A DNA stretch of 64,000 nucleotides from Streptomyces shenzhenensis. Its GTDB lineage: Bacteria > Actinomycetota > Actinomycetes > Streptomycetales > Streptomycetaceae. The notes under the pieces were generated by a model. That model was not told the origin of the DNA, made no database searches, and saw only the letters and a program-made list of their open reading frames with translations. The stretch spans positions 102,166-166,165 of the forward strand of contig NZ_PENI01000022.1 of assembly GCF_003688995.1 (NCBI RefSeq), read 5' to 3'. The position numbers and the translations under genes were made by a program. This document shows, one piece after another, positions 17,585 through 26,327 of this stretch. Numbering within the stretch: position 1 is the stretch's first letter; each line of letters opens with the position of its first letter.

Positions 17585-18403
17585 TCAGCGGCCTCCGGCG
17601 GCCGGGCCGGGGCGGCGCGGGGTGAGCAGCCTGCCGAGTTCGACGGCGCCGCGCAGCAGCGGACCGACGAGTTCCGCGCGCCGGAAGCGCAGTGCATCGG
17701 TGGAGGCGACGAGGCTGAGGGTACCGACGGCGCGGCGGCCCACCGCGACCGGGACGGCCAGCGCCGCGGTATCGGGATCGTACTCCCCCTCCGAGTACGC
17801 GTGCCCGTCACGGCGTACCTCGGCGAACCGCTCTTCCAGGGCGGCCGGTTCGACGATGGTCCGCTCGCTGAAGCGGGCCATCGGGCGAGTGTAGAGCAGT
17901 GCGGCGCGGTCCCTGGGGGCCAGCATGCCGAAGTAGGCGCGGGAGGTGGCTCCGGCGTGCGCGGGGTAGAGCTCCCCGGCGAGACCGTCCACCCGAAGGG
18001 GGCCTTCGGCGCCTTCCGCGGAGGCCACGCACCGCATGTGGATGCCGTCGGGCACCGCGAACAAGGTGGAGACTCCTGTGTCGGCGGCCAGCACCTGGAG
18101 CGGCGGCCCCACCAACCGGGCCAGCCCGCCGTCCCGTTCCCAGCCATGGGCCAGGTGCCAGACCGCCGGCCCGAGCCGATAGCGGCGGGAGCGCGGGTCG
18201 GAGACCAGGAACCCCCGGTAGGCGAGGGCGGCCAGCAGCCGCTGGGCCACCGACTTGTCCAGGCCGAACTCCTTGGCCACATCGGAGACTCCCCACTCGG
18301 GATGCTCACGGTCGAACGACTGCAGCACGCTGAGCAGCCGGTCCGCCGTCTGCAGCGGAGGGCGCATGGTCTCCGGAGAGGTTGCCGGAGCATGTTCGTT
18401 CAT
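17585..18403 (-). CDS. IclR-family transcriptional regulator
   Basis: 272 residues from ATG 18403. The winged HTH is at about 15-75 (TADRLLSVLQSFDREHPEWGV..SVAQRLLAAL) and the effector GAF-like domain follows, with ATSRAYFGMLAPRDR and ALAVPVAVGRRAVGTLSLVA. It is divergent from the DUF1177 operon, and a 394-bp intergenic region with a palindrome next to its own start and three 25-bp repeats lies between. It probably controls both that operon and pepE downstream. Confidence 0.88.
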   Translation of the reverse strand: MNEHAPATSPETMRPPLQTADRLLSVLQSFDREHPEWGVSDVAKEFGLDKSVAQRLLAALAYRGFLVSDPRSRRYRLGPAVWHLAHGWERDGGLARLVGPPLQVLAADTGVSTLFAVPDGIHMRCVASAEGAEGPLRVDGLAGELYPAHAGATSRAYFGMLAPRDRAALLYTRPMARFSERTIVEPAALEERFAEVRRDGHAYSEGEYDPDTAALAVPVAVGRRAVGTLSLVASTDALRFRRAELVGPLLRGAVELGRLLTPRRPGPAAGGR

Positions 18404-18420
18404 GAGACGCAGGGTAACGC

Positions 18421-18437
18421 TTCTCTGATATCGGGAA
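18421..18437. promoter_or_regulatory. IclR-type palindrome at the iclR start
   Basis: TTCTCTGATATCGGGAA is an imperfect palindrome centred on GATATC, 18 bp upstream of the IclR start codon. IclR proteins often bind such TTC/GAA-flanked sites; autoregulation is inferred. Confidence 0.45.
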
Positions 18438-18670
18438 ATGATTGCGCTCAGCGCCTTTCCGAAGAACTCTGTCACCCGTCGGAATTCCACCGGCACCGCG
18501 AGGCCGGATCCGGCGCTCGCGCTCCCCCGGGCAGGAGCGACGGCCACCCCAACCGTCGGCGGCCCGAGGTCACCCGCGCGCCGGCCCCCGGGCCTCGCCT
18601 TCGGTGAGGCCCGCGGCACAGGGCGCCGCGGCCGGGCGGACCCGGCTCACCCGGCGGTCCCGCCCGGTCC

Positions 18671-18745
18671 GTATTCGCACGATCAGTACCGGCTCGTATC
18701 CGTACGATCCGTCCCGGCCCGCATCCGCACGATCCGTTCCACCCC
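18671..18745. repeat. Three tandem 25-bp repeats upstream of the DUF1177 operon
   Basis: Copies at 18671-18695, 18696-18720 and 18721-18745 share the core GTATCCGYACGATCCGT with few changes (first copy GTATTCGCACGATCAGT). They lie 53 bp before the TTG start of the DUF1177 gene. A 25-bp period is close to two and a half helical turns and suits tandem binding by a dimeric regulator, most simply the divergent IclR protein. The remainder of the intergenic region shows no gene. Confidence 0.75.
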
Positions 18746-18797
18746 GGCCGACCGTGTTCCTCCCGGCCACGGCCCGGCACCCCTGAGAGGCGCTCCC

Positions 18798-19769
18798 TTG
18801 CTCAAGCACGTGATCGACGTCATCGAACTCCTCGACCGTCCGCAGACCAGCGGCGACCTGCTCGCCGACCATCTCCGGAGTGTCCTGGCCGCCGTGCCGG
18901 CCGCCGACGACACCGATGCCGCCGCCCCCCGGCCCACCATCGAGGTGCGGACCGTCGTCGGCGACAAGGGCAGCACCGACTTCGTCAACGTGACGATCCC
19001 CGGCCGGTCCGGACGGCTGTCCGGCGGCGAGGCCCCGACCCTGGGCATCCTGGGCCGTCTCGGTGGCGTGGGCGCCCGGCCGGAGCGGATCGGCCTGGTC
19101 TCCGACGCCGACGGAGCCGTCGCCGCGCTGGCAGCCGCCGCCAAGCTGCTCGACATGCACGCGCGCGGTGACGTACTCGACGGCGATGTGATCCTTTCCA
19201 CCCATGTCTGCGGCTGGGCCCCGACCCGCCCGCACGACCCGGTTCCCTTCATGGACTCCCCGGTGGACATCGCGCTGTGCAACCGCGAGGAGGTCAGCGA
19301 GGAGATGGACGCTATCGTCTCCATCGACACCACCAAGGGGAACCGGCTGCTCAACCACCGTGGCATCGCCCTTTCGCCGACCATCCGGCAGGGTTGGGTG
19401 CTGCGGGTCAGCGAGGATCTGCTGTCGGTCCTGGAGACCGTGACCGGAGAGCCCGCCCGGGTCATCCCCGTGACCACCCAGGACATCACCCCGTACGGCA
19501 ATGACGTCCACCACATCAACTCGCTGCTCCAGCCGGCCGTCGCGACCGACGCCCCGGTGGTAGGGCTCGCCATCACCGCCGGTACGGCGGTCGCCGGCTG
19601 CGCCACGGGGGCCAGCCACGAGACCGACATCGCGGCCGCCGCGCGGTTCGCCATAGAGACGGCCAAGGACTACGGCCGGGGCGGAGCCCGGTTCTTCGAC
19701 CCCGCCGAGTTCGACCGCCTCGTCGAGCTGTACGGGCCCATGACGCGCCTGCAGGGCCGGCCCTCCTGA
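18798..19769 (+). CDS. DUF1177 family protein
   Basis: 323 residues from a TTG start (GAGAGG 8 nt upstream) giving LLKHVIDVIELLDRP, the typical N-terminus of DUF1177. Conserved-looking stretches include VVGDKGSTDFVNVTIPG, LGRLGGVGARPERIGLVSDADG, STHVCGWAPTRPHDPVPFM and TTKGNRLLNHRGIALSPTIRQGW. The biochemical role of DUF1177 is not known to me. The cysteine and histidines in STHVCGW and ATGASHETD could be metal-binding or catalytic. First gene of an operon with an OPT transporter, AroM and a racemase, so an enzyme acting on the imported compound is inferred. Confidence 0.82.
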   Translation: MLKHVIDVIELLDRPQTSGDLLADHLRSVLAAVPAADDTDAAAPRPTIEVRTVVGDKGSTDFVNVTIPGRSGRLSGGEAPTLGILGRLGGVGARPERIGLVSDADGAVAALAAAAKLLDMHARGDVLDGDVILSTHVCGWAPTRPHDPVPFMDSPVDIALCNREEVSEEMDAIVSIDTTKGNRLLNHRGIALSPTIRQGWVLRVSEDLLSVLETVTGEPARVIPVTTQDITPYGNDVHHINSLLQPAVATDAPVVGLAITAGTAVAGCATGASHETDIAAAARFAIETAKDYGRGGARFFDPAEFDRLVELYGPMTRLQGRPS

Positions 19770-19866
19770 CCCCCTTCCCCTCCCCACCCGTCCCCCTCCA
19801 CTCGGGCAGCCGAGGCGTCCCCGCTCTTCCCGCCGCCCCCGAGAACTGTCCACATCAGGAGTTTCC

Positions 19867-21573
19867 GTGCACCGTACGCCCGCCGCCGGTCCCCCCGGCC
19901 CATCGCCCGCCGCCCCGAGAACGGGGACCGAATCGGCCCCCGCGCGCCACCCGCGCGCCCTGGAACCGGTCACCGCGATCCTCATCGTGCTGCTGTCCGT
20001 CCTCGGCGCGCTGATCGGCATCGTCCTGATCACCTCGCTCGGCGTGTCTCCGAACACCGCCGTGATCGGCGCCCTGGTGGCGATGCTCGTCGGGCGCATC
20101 CCGGTCGGTGCCCTGGTCAAGATGCGGTCGCTGCACCGCCAGAACCTCGTGCAGTCGGCGATCTCGGGCTCCACGTTCGCCGCGGCCAACTCGCTGATGA
20201 CGCCGATCGCCGTGCCCTTCGCGCTGGGCCGCACCGACCTGGTGTGGCCGATGCTGGGCGGCGCGACCATCGGCCTGGCGGTCGACAGCTGGGTCCTCTA
20301 CCGGGTGTTCGACTCCAAGCTGCTCCCCGCGACCAACGCCTGGCCGGCCGGCATCGCGGCGGCCGAGACGATCAAGGCCGGCGACAGCGGCGGCAAGAAG
20401 GCCGTGGTCCTGGGCGCCAGCGCCGTGGTCGGTCTGCTCGGCGCCCTGATGAAGATCCCGACCAGCGCGGCCGGGGTCGCCTTCCTGGGCAACGTCTGGG
20501 CACTGCTGATGTTCGGCATCGGCCTGCTGGTGGCCCAGTACGCGCCGACCGTGCTGGATGTCAATCTGTCGGCGGAGTACGTCCCGCACGGCCTGATGAT
20601 CGGCGCGGGGCTGGTCGCCCTGGCCCAGGCCGGGATGCTGATGCGCAACCGCGGGGGCAACAAGCAGCAGGCCGTGGCCGCGAACGCGGACGCGGCGGAC
20701 GACGGGACCCCCGAGCTCACGGTCGGCTCGACCCGGCTGCGGCGTGGTCTGCTGGAGGGCGTGGTCCTGTTCACCGCGGGAGCGGTGGTGGTCGCCATCA
20801 CCGGCGGTCTGATCGGCGGGATGTCCGTGCCCGGCCTGATCGGCTGGGTCCTGCTGGCCGGGGCCGCCGCCCTGGTGCACCAGCTGATCGTCGGACTCGC
20901 CGCGATGCACTCGGGCTGGTTCCCGGCCTTCGCGGTGACCCTCATCGTCCTGATCGTCGGTCTCTTCCTGGACATCCCGACGGTGCCGCTGGCCCTTCTC
21001 GTCGGTTACACCGCCTCCACCGGCCCGGCCTTCGCCGACCTCGGCTACGACTTCAAGGCGGGCTGGCTGCTGCGCCGGGACGCCGTGCCGTGGCAGCCCT
21101 ACGAAATGGCCGGCCGCCGCGAGCAGTACATCGCCCAGGTGCTGGGCTTCGCCGTCGCGCTCGGTGTGGTGGCCCTGGCCTGGCACGCCTTCTTCACGGA
21201 CGGCAAGGTGCCCCCGGTCTCCAAGGTGTATGTCACCACCATCACGTCCGGTCTTGACCCGCACACCATGACCACCCTGTTGCTGTGGGCGATCCCCGGC
21301 GCCCTGATCCAGTTCATCGGTGGCTCCTCCAGGCAGCTCGGTGTCCTGCTCGCCACAGGTCTGCTCGTGGCGACCGCCAACGCCGGCTGGATGGTGCTGG
21401 GCGCCCTCGCCGTCCGCTATGGCTACACCCGGTGGCGTCGCCGGGGTGTGCGCACGGCCGAGGAGCGGATCCGCCGCGACGAGCAGTCCGACAACGACAT
21501 GTCCCTGGTGGGCGCCGGGCTCATCGCGGGCAGCTCGCTCAACGACATCAGCAAGCTCACCAAGGCGTTCTGA
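19867..21573 (+). CDS. OPT/YSL-family oligopeptide-type transporter
   Basis: 568 residues, GTG start with AGGAG 6 nt upstream. About 14 hydrophobic helices follow a Pro-rich cytoplasmic N-terminus. The OPT hallmark region NAWPAGIAAAETIKAGDSGG (WP-G-A-AE-IKA) is present. Proteins of this superfamily import small peptides or metal chelates by proton symport. The gene lies 97 bp after DUF1177 and is followed by a hairpin at 21580-21606, so expression of the two distal genes may be reduced. Confidence 0.85.
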   Translation: MHRTPAAGPPGPSPAAPRTGTESAPARHPRALEPVTAILIVLLSVLGALIGIVLITSLGVSPNTAVIGALVAMLVGRIPVGALVKMRSLHRQNLVQSAISGSTFAAANSLMTPIAVPFALGRTDLVWPMLGGATIGLAVDSWVLYRVFDSKLLPATNAWPAGIAAAETIKAGDSGGKKAVVLGASAVVGLLGALMKIPTSAAGVAFLGNVWALLMFGIGLLVAQYAPTVLDVNLSAEYVPHGLMIGAGLVALAQAGMLMRNRGGNKQQAVAANADAADDGTPELTVGSTRLRRGLLEGVVLFTAGAVVVAITGGLIGGMSVPGLIGWVLLAGAAALVHQLIVGLAAMHSGWFPAFAVTLIVLIVGLFLDIPTVPLALLVGYTASTGPAFADLGYDFKAGWLLRRDAVPWQPYEMAGRREQYIAQVLGFAVALGVVALAWHAFFTDGKVPPVSKVYVTTITSGLDPHTMTTLLLWAIPGALIQFIGGSSRQLGVLLATGLLVATANAGWMVLGALAVRYGYTRWRRRGVRTAEERIRRDEQSDNDMSLVGAGLIAGSSLNDISKLTKAF

Positions 21574-21579
21574 CCGCAC

Positions 21580-21606
21580 GCGCTGCCCGGCGACGCCGGG
21601 CAGCGC
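21580..21606 (+). terminator. Hairpin after the OPT gene
   Basis: An 11-bp perfect stem GCGCTGCCCGG / CCGGGCAGCGC with loop CGACG, 6 bp past the OPT stop and inside the operon. No U-tract. Partial termination or transcript stabilisation is likely. Confidence 0.6.
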
Positions 21607-21727
21607 CGCACCCCGAGCCGGCCCTCGCGCGCCCTGTCGCAGGGGCGGCCCTCGCACACACCCGCACGCCCTCCCGCACGGGCGGTCCTCCGCCCACGCC
21701 CGTGCGACCCGACCCGCTGGAGTCACC

Positions 21728-22492
21728 TTGTCCTCGAACCAGCCCGTGGCCTCCGCTCCACCGGCCGACCGCACGTCCGACGACCGCCCCGCCCTCGGCC
21801 TGGTCACCATCGGCCAGGCCCCCCGTACCGACCTGCGGCCCGACGCCGAGCCGCTGCTGCCCGGCGTACGCCTGGTCGAGCACGGGGCCCTTGACGAGGA
21901 CGATTTCACCGCCGGTGCCGAGGCCGCCACCCGCCGGGAGCTCGCTCCCGAGCCGGGCGAGGCCCCGCTCGTCTCCCGGCTGCGCGACGGCAATGCGGTG
22001 GTGCTGGGCCACGGCGCCGTGGTTCCCCGGATGGAACGGGCCGTGGCCCGCGCGGAGGCGGAGGGCGCGGTGGCAACCCTGCTGCTGTGCACCGGGCACT
22101 TCCCCGCCATCCAGGGGTCCCGCCCGGTGCTCTTTGCCGAGCCGCTGGTACAGCGTGCCGTGGCCGCGATCGTGGGCGACGCCCCGGTCGGCCTCGTGTG
22201 CCCGCATCCGGACCAGGTCGCGGACGTCTCCGGCCGCTGGGTCGAGCTGCTTCCCGGCCGTGTCACGGCCGCCGGAGCGAACCCCTACGCGCCGGCCGAC
22301 GAGGCCCACCAGCAGATCGCCGAGGCGGCCCGGGAACTGGCCGACGGCGGAGCGGCCTGGCTGGTCCTCGACTGCATCGGCTACACCGAGGACATGCGGC
22401 GCACGGCGGCGCGAGCGGCCGGCCGCCCCGTACTGCTCGCCCGGTCGCTGGCCGTCCGCGCCGCGGCCGAGGTCGTCGCCGCCCACCCCTGA
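21728..22492 (+). CDS. AroM family protein
   Basis: 254 residues from a TTG start (GGAG 5 nt upstream). The AroM pattern is visible: LGLVTIGQAPRTDL near the N-terminus, LVEHGALDE, VVLGHGAVVPRM, ATLLLCTGHFPA and a late LVLDCIGYTEDMR. The fold resembles the Asp/Glu racemase superfamily, with one cysteine in each half (LLCTG, LDCIG). Despite its name AroM has no proven role in aromatic biosynthesis. It stands between the OPT transporter and a true racemase-like gene, so both may act on the same imported ligand. Confidence 0.83.
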   Translation: MSSNQPVASAPPADRTSDDRPALGLVTIGQAPRTDLRPDAEPLLPGVRLVEHGALDEDDFTAGAEAATRRELAPEPGEAPLVSRLRDGNAVVLGHGAVVPRMERAVARAEAEGAVATLLLCTGHFPAIQGSRPVLFAEPLVQRAVAAIVGDAPVGLVCPHPDQVADVSGRWVELLPGRVTAAGANPYAPADEAHQQIAEAARELADGGAAWLVLDCIGYTEDMRRTAARAAGRPVLLARSLAVRAAAEVVAAHP

Positions 22493-22520
22493 ATCCCTCC
22501 ACGCGAAACCGAGGTCACCC

Positions 22521-23168
22521 GTGTCTGTCCCCTCCGTCGGCATCATCCGCGTCCTCACCAGCGAAGACCCCGCCGTGGTCGAGGACCACGGCCGGCTGCT
22601 CCACGAGCGCTACGGGCTCCACACGGTGTCCCGCTGCATCCCCGACCAGCCGCACGGCATCCACGACGACGCCACGCACCGCCGCGCCGAGCCGAAGATC
22701 GTCCGCCTCGCCCAGGAACTGGAGGCGGACGGCGTGGACACCATCATCATCAGCTGTGCGGCCGACCCGGCCCTGGACGACACCCGTGCCGCCGTGCGCA
22801 TTCCCGTGATCGGCGCGGGTTCCGCCGCCGCCGCGGTGGCCCTGTCGCTGGGCCGCCGGATCGGTGTGCTGGGCATCCGGGACGAGACCCCGCCCGCCGT
22901 GGCCGCCCTGCTCGGCACCCGTCTGGCCGCCTCGATGCGCCCGGAGGGCGTGCACAGCACCACGGAGCTGCGCACCCCGGAGGGCACCGACGCCGCCGAG
23001 AAGGCCGCCGCCGACCTGGTCGCCCGGGGCGCGGACACACTGCTGCTGGCCTGCACGGGCCTGACCTCCGTCGGTGTCCGCCCGCGCCTGGAACAGCGGC
23101 TCGGCGTCCCGGTGGTGGACCCCGTACTCGCGGCGGGCCTGATAGCGCTCTACCGCCGCACGGCCTGA
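22521..23168 (+). CDS. Asp/Glu/hydantoin racemase family protein
   Basis: 215 residues, GTG with GAGG 6 nt upstream and 28 bp after aroM. Both catalytic cysteines of the two-base racemases are in place: IIISCAADPALD in the first half and LLLACTGLTSVG in the second. Such enzymes invert aspartate, glutamate or hydantoin stereocentres without a cofactor. As last gene of the DUF1177 operon it may process a D- or L-amino-acid product of an imported peptide (inference). Confidence 0.85.
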   Translation: MSVPSVGIIRVLTSEDPAVVEDHGRLLHERYGLHTVSRCIPDQPHGIHDDATHRRAEPKIVRLAQELEADGVDTIIISCAADPALDDTRAAVRIPVIGAGSAAAAVALSLGRRIGVLGIRDETPPAVAALLGTRLAASMRPEGVHSTTELRTPEGTDAAEKAAADLVARGADTLLLACTGLTSVGVRPRLEQRLGVPVVDPVLAAGLIALYRRTA

Positions 23169-23218
23169 CCCTCCACGACACCTCACCCGGCCCGGCTCTG
23201 CTCGCCGCCCGGGGATCC

Positions 23219-23253
23219 GGCCCCCGGCCCGGTCTCGCAACCGGCTGGGGGCC
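23219..23253 (+). terminator. Operon terminator hairpin
   Basis: GGCCCCCGGCCCGG (23219-23232) pairs with CCGGCTGGGGGCC (23241-23253) around an 8-nt loop TCTCGCAA, about 50 bp after the racemase stop. It marks the end of the DUF1177 operon. Confidence 0.65.
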
Positions 23254-23287
23254 GTTGCCGTGCACGCCCGCAGGAACGTGACCCGCC

Positions 23288-23554
23288 TTCGGGGCACTGC
23301 TCGGCCTTCTGCTGGCCGCCGCGACCATGCTGAGCTGCGTCTACTACCCGTGGACCGCCCTGGACTCGATCCGCTGAGTGCAGGTCCTCACCCTCGCCAA
23401 CCCGCTCGTCTGCATGAGCGAGGGGCTACGCGCGAACCTCACGCCCGCCACCGACCACATGCCCACCTGGGCCTACCTCACGGCCCTCACCCTCGGCACC
23501 GCAGCCCTCGGCCACCTCGCCCTGCGCCGCTTCACCCGACGCGTACGAACCTGA
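23288..23554 (+). pseudogene. C-terminal remnant of an ABC-2 type permease with nonsense codon
   Basis: From 23288 one frame reads FGALLGLLLAAATMLSCVYYPWTALDSIR, stops at TGA 23375-23377, and continues in the same frame as VQVLTLANPLVCMSEGLRANL through a final hydrophobic helix to TGA 23552. DrrB/NodJ-type permeases have YYPW..L....RW.Q.L...NP...SEGLR at this point, so the stop probably replaced a tryptophan codon. No start codon, upstream helices or ATPase gene are present. The region 23254-23585 holds nothing else. Confidence 0.68.
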
Positions 23555-23585
23555 CGCGGGACGGCACCGCCGAGCACCGTATTGA

Positions 23586-24815
23586 TCACGACGCCTCTGG
23601 TCCAGGGCGTCTCACCCGGCTGGCGCGGGACTCCAGGTAGCGTTGCTCGGCGATGCCTGCGGTGGCCTTCGCGGCGCGCCTGTAGTGCTCGTGGGCCCCG
23701 GCCAAGTCGCCGGTCTTCTCCAGCAGATGCCCCCGTACGGCCAGCAGGCGGTGATGTCCCGCCATCCGCTCGTCGCTGTCCAAGGTGGACAGCAGGGCCA
23801 GCCCGGCGTGGGGGCCCTCGGTCTCGGCGAGCGCGATCGCACGGTTGAGGGTGACCATCGGGTTCGGCGCGATCCGCTCCAGGATCAGGTAAAGGGCGTG
23901 CACCTGCGGCCAGTTGGTCTCCGCGGCGGTGGGGGCGTCGGCGTGGGTGGCGGCGATGGCGGCCTGCAGCTGGTAGGGCCCCAGGGCCGGACCGGCCAGC
24001 GCCGCCTTCACCAGCTCGGTGCCCTCGTCGATCAGCGCGGGATCCCACGTCGTACGGTCCTGCTCGGCCAGCGGCACCAGGTCACCGGACGCCGTCGTCC
24101 GTGCGTCCCGGCGGGCGTGGGTCAGCAGCATCAGCGCGAGCAGCCCGGTCACCTCGCTGTCCTCGGGCAGCTGTGTGTGCACCATCCTGGTCAGCCGGAT
24201 CGCCTCGTGTGCGAGGTCGGCACGGTGCAGCCGGCTGCCCGAGGAGGCGGTGTAGCCCTCGTTGAAGATCAGGTAGAGCACGTGCAGGACGACGTGCAGC
24301 CGCTCCGCCGGATCCGCGCCGTCCGGCAGGGTGAACAAGCTGCCGGCGGCCTTGATACGTTGCTTGGCCCGGCTGATCCTGGCCGCCATCGTGGCCTCCG
24401 GCACCAGGAACGCACGGGCGATCTCGGCCGTGGTCAGGCCTCCGACCGCCCGCAGGGTCAGGGCGGTCCGGGAGGCCGCGGTCAGCGTCGGATGGCAGCA
24501 CAGGAACAGCAGGACCAGCGTGTCGTCGGTGTCCGGCACCTCCGTGTGTGCGGCCTCCGCGGCGGTCGCCGCCTCCCGTTCGCGGCGGGCGCGGTCGCTG
24601 CGTACACGGTCGATGAGCCGGCGGGACGCAACCGTCGCCAGCCAGCCGCGCGGGTTGTCCGGCACTCCCTCGGCCGGCCACTGCACGGTGGCGGCGAGGA
24701 CGGCTTCCTGTACGGCGTCCTCGCAGTCCTCGAACCCGCCGTGCCGTCGTACCAGCGCGCCGAGGACCTGCGGCGCGAGCTCACGCAGCAGGTCCTCGAT
24801 GTCGGGCGCCGTCAT
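23586..24815 (-). CDS. ECF42-type RNA polymerase sigma factor with TPR-like C-terminus
   Basis: 409 residues. Sigma region 2 (about 1-70, EDCEDAVQEAVLAATVQWP, NPRGWLATVASRRLIDRVR) and region 4 (about 110-165, LTLRAVGGLTTAEIARAFLVPEATMAARISRAK) are clear. The ~230-residue C-terminal extension is helical and TPR-like (LYLIFNEGYTASSG, RIAPNPMVTLNRAIALAE, AHEHYRRAA), as in the ECF42 group. The family has no classical anti-sigma factor. Its ATG overlaps the stop of the YCII gene as ATGA; this pairing is the usual context. Confidence 0.9.
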   Translation of the reverse strand: MTAPDIEDLLRELAPQVLGALVRRHGGFEDCEDAVQEAVLAATVQWPAEGVPDNPRGWLATVASRRLIDRVRSDRARREREAATAAEAAHTEVPDTDDTLVLLFLCCHPTLTAASRTALTLRAVGGLTTAEIARAFLVPEATMAARISRAKQRIKAAGSLFTLPDGADPAERLHVVLHVLYLIFNEGYTASSGSRLHRADLAHEAIRLTRMVHTQLPEDSEVTGLLALMLLTHARRDARTTASGDLVPLAEQDRTTWDPALIDEGTELVKAALAGPALGPYQLQAAIAATHADAPTAAETNWPQVHALYLILERIAPNPMVTLNRAIALAETEGPHAGLALLSTLDSDERMAGHHRLLAVRGHLLEKTGDLAGAHEHYRRAAKATAGIAEQRYLESRASRVRRPGPEAS

Positions 24816-25183
24816 GCCTCCAAGTGTCCGTCAGCGAACATGACCTGCCGCACCTCGACGCCCAGACCGTCGATCGCCGCGTCCGGGATCTGCGCGGCCA
24901 GCTCGATCGCCCGGTCCTTGTCCTCGCAGTCGACCAGGTAGAAGCCGCCCAGGTGCTCCTTGGCCTCCAGGAAGGGGCCGTCGGTGACCGCCGGCTGGCC
25001 GTTGCGCACGGTCACCACGGCGGCCTGGGACGGGTCGACGAGGGCCTGCGTGGTGATCAGCTCGCCGGACTGCTTGATCGCCTGGATGAACCTGCCGTGG
25101 CCCTCGCCGATCGCCGCCTTCTCCTCGTCGGTCAGCGCGTCCAGCACGGCGGGGTTGATGTGCAGGCTGATCAGGAACTGCAT
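24812..25183 (-). CDS. YCII/DGPF-domain protein
   Basis: 123 residues from ATG 25183 behind GAGGAG. The YCII-related ferredoxin-like fold carries the DGPF motif (TDGPFLEAKEHLGGFYLVDC). Members are nearly always next to ECF42 sigma factors and are thought to modulate or accompany them; the exact role is unproven. Start beyond 25183 (to 25228) is not needed. The 272-bp gap to the divergent D-aminopeptidase holds no other clear gene; a TTGACA at 25256-25261 may belong to that gene's promoter. Confidence 0.88.
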   Translation of the reverse strand: MQFLISLHINPAVLDALTDEEKAAIGEGHGRFIQAIKQSGELITTQALVDPSQAAVVTVRNGQPAVTDGPFLEAKEHLGGFYLVDCEDKDRAIELAAQIPDAAIDGLGVEVRQVMFADGHLEA

Positions 25184-25455
25184 GTCGTACTCCTCGTGGT
25201 TCGCGAGCCCCGGCAGGGCCCTTTTCACCCGGTGGTCGGAGCCGCCGCCCCGGTCTTGACATGGTGCGCCGGAAAATCTCGTACGAGTCCGGTCTCATCG
25301 CATGGGACTCGACGGGAACGTTCGACGACCGGATCGACCGCCTGTGCCTGCTGATGATCGGCGCGGCGGCGTTCGCGGTGCACGGCCTGGCCGGTCAGGT
25401 CGGCGGGCCTGTTATGCAGTGCCGGCGTGGCGTGTACAGCACATACGCTTCCTGG

Positions 25456-26286
25456 ATGACGAAGGTGCTGATCTCAGTTGACATGGAAGGCATCTCGGGG
25501 ATCGTGCATCCCACCGAGACGAATCCGGATCGCTACGACTACGAGCGCAGTCGCGCGTTGATGACGGCCGAGACGAACAGCGTGATAGCCGGCGTTCTGG
25601 ACGCCGAACCCACCGCTGTGGTGTGGGTCGCCGACGCGCACGGGCCGTTCCGTAACCTGCTGCCCGAGGAGCTGGACCGCCGGGCGCATCTGGTTCGGGG
25701 CAAACCGCGCCCGCTGGGCATGCTCGGTGGGCTCGACGAACACACCGACGCGGTCCTGCTCGTCGGATACCACGCCCGTGCCGGTCGCGGCCCCGCCGTG
25801 TTGGCACACACCATGAACGACGGCATCCTCGACGTGCGGGTGGCGGGGCGTTCCATGGGAGAGATCGGTCTCAACGCCGCCATGGCCGGGCATCTGGGCC
25901 TGCCGGTCGTGCTGCTCAGCGGCGACGACAGCGCCTGCGCCGAACTCAGCGACCTGGTCCCCTCCGCGGTCACCGTCGCGGTCAAGCAAGCTCTCGGTCA
26001 GGGCGCCGCCGTCGCCCTGCACCCCGCGGAAGCACGCGATCGGCTGCGCCGGGCGGCCGCCGAAGCCGTCACTCGGCGCGCACAGGTTTCGCCGCTGGTC
26101 CTTGCCGGCCCTCTTGAGGTCGAGGTCGACCTCTCCGCACCGTTCATGGTCGACCTGGCGACGCTCGTACCGGGCGTGTCCCGCACGGAAGACGGCCGAA
26201 CGGTCACCTTCACCGGCGCCGACTTCGCCGAGACGTACCGGCTGATCCTGCTGCTCGCACAACTCGCAGCCATCATGCCCGGCTAG
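25456..26286 (+). CDS. M55 family D-aminopeptidase (DppA-like)
   Basis: 276 residues from ATG 25456 (MTKVLISVDMEGISG); an in-frame opening to 25261 would add 65 residues without family similarity and is rejected. The zinc ligands of DppA are present: D9 and E11 in SVDMEGI, histidines in ADAHGPF and GYHARAG, and a glutamate in MGEIGLNA. The enzyme cleaves peptides with N-terminal D-amino acids and forms a ring-shaped oligomer in Bacillus. It stands alone here. Function in cell-wall peptide recycling is plausible. Confidence 0.88.
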   Translation: MTKVLISVDMEGISGIVHPTETNPDRYDYERSRALMTAETNSVIAGVLDAEPTAVVWVADAHGPFRNLLPEELDRRAHLVRGKPRPLGMLGGLDEHTDAVLLVGYHARAGRGPAVLAHTMNDGILDVRVAGRSMGEIGLNAAMAGHLGLPVVLLSGDDSACAELSDLVPSAVTVAVKQALGQGAAVALHPAEARDRLRRAAAEAVTRRAQVSPLVLAGPLEVEVDLSAPFMVDLATLVPGVSRTEDGRTVTFTGADFAETYRLILLLAQLAAIMPG

Positions 26287-26327
26287 CGCGAAGAGCAGTC
26301 GGGGCCGGCGGTGGCGATGCGGTCGGG

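Noticed and set aside
25261..25455. N-terminal extension of the D-aminopeptidase
   Set aside because: Family similarity starts exactly at ATG 25456; the upstream 65 codons lack conservation-like features and cover the promoter region.
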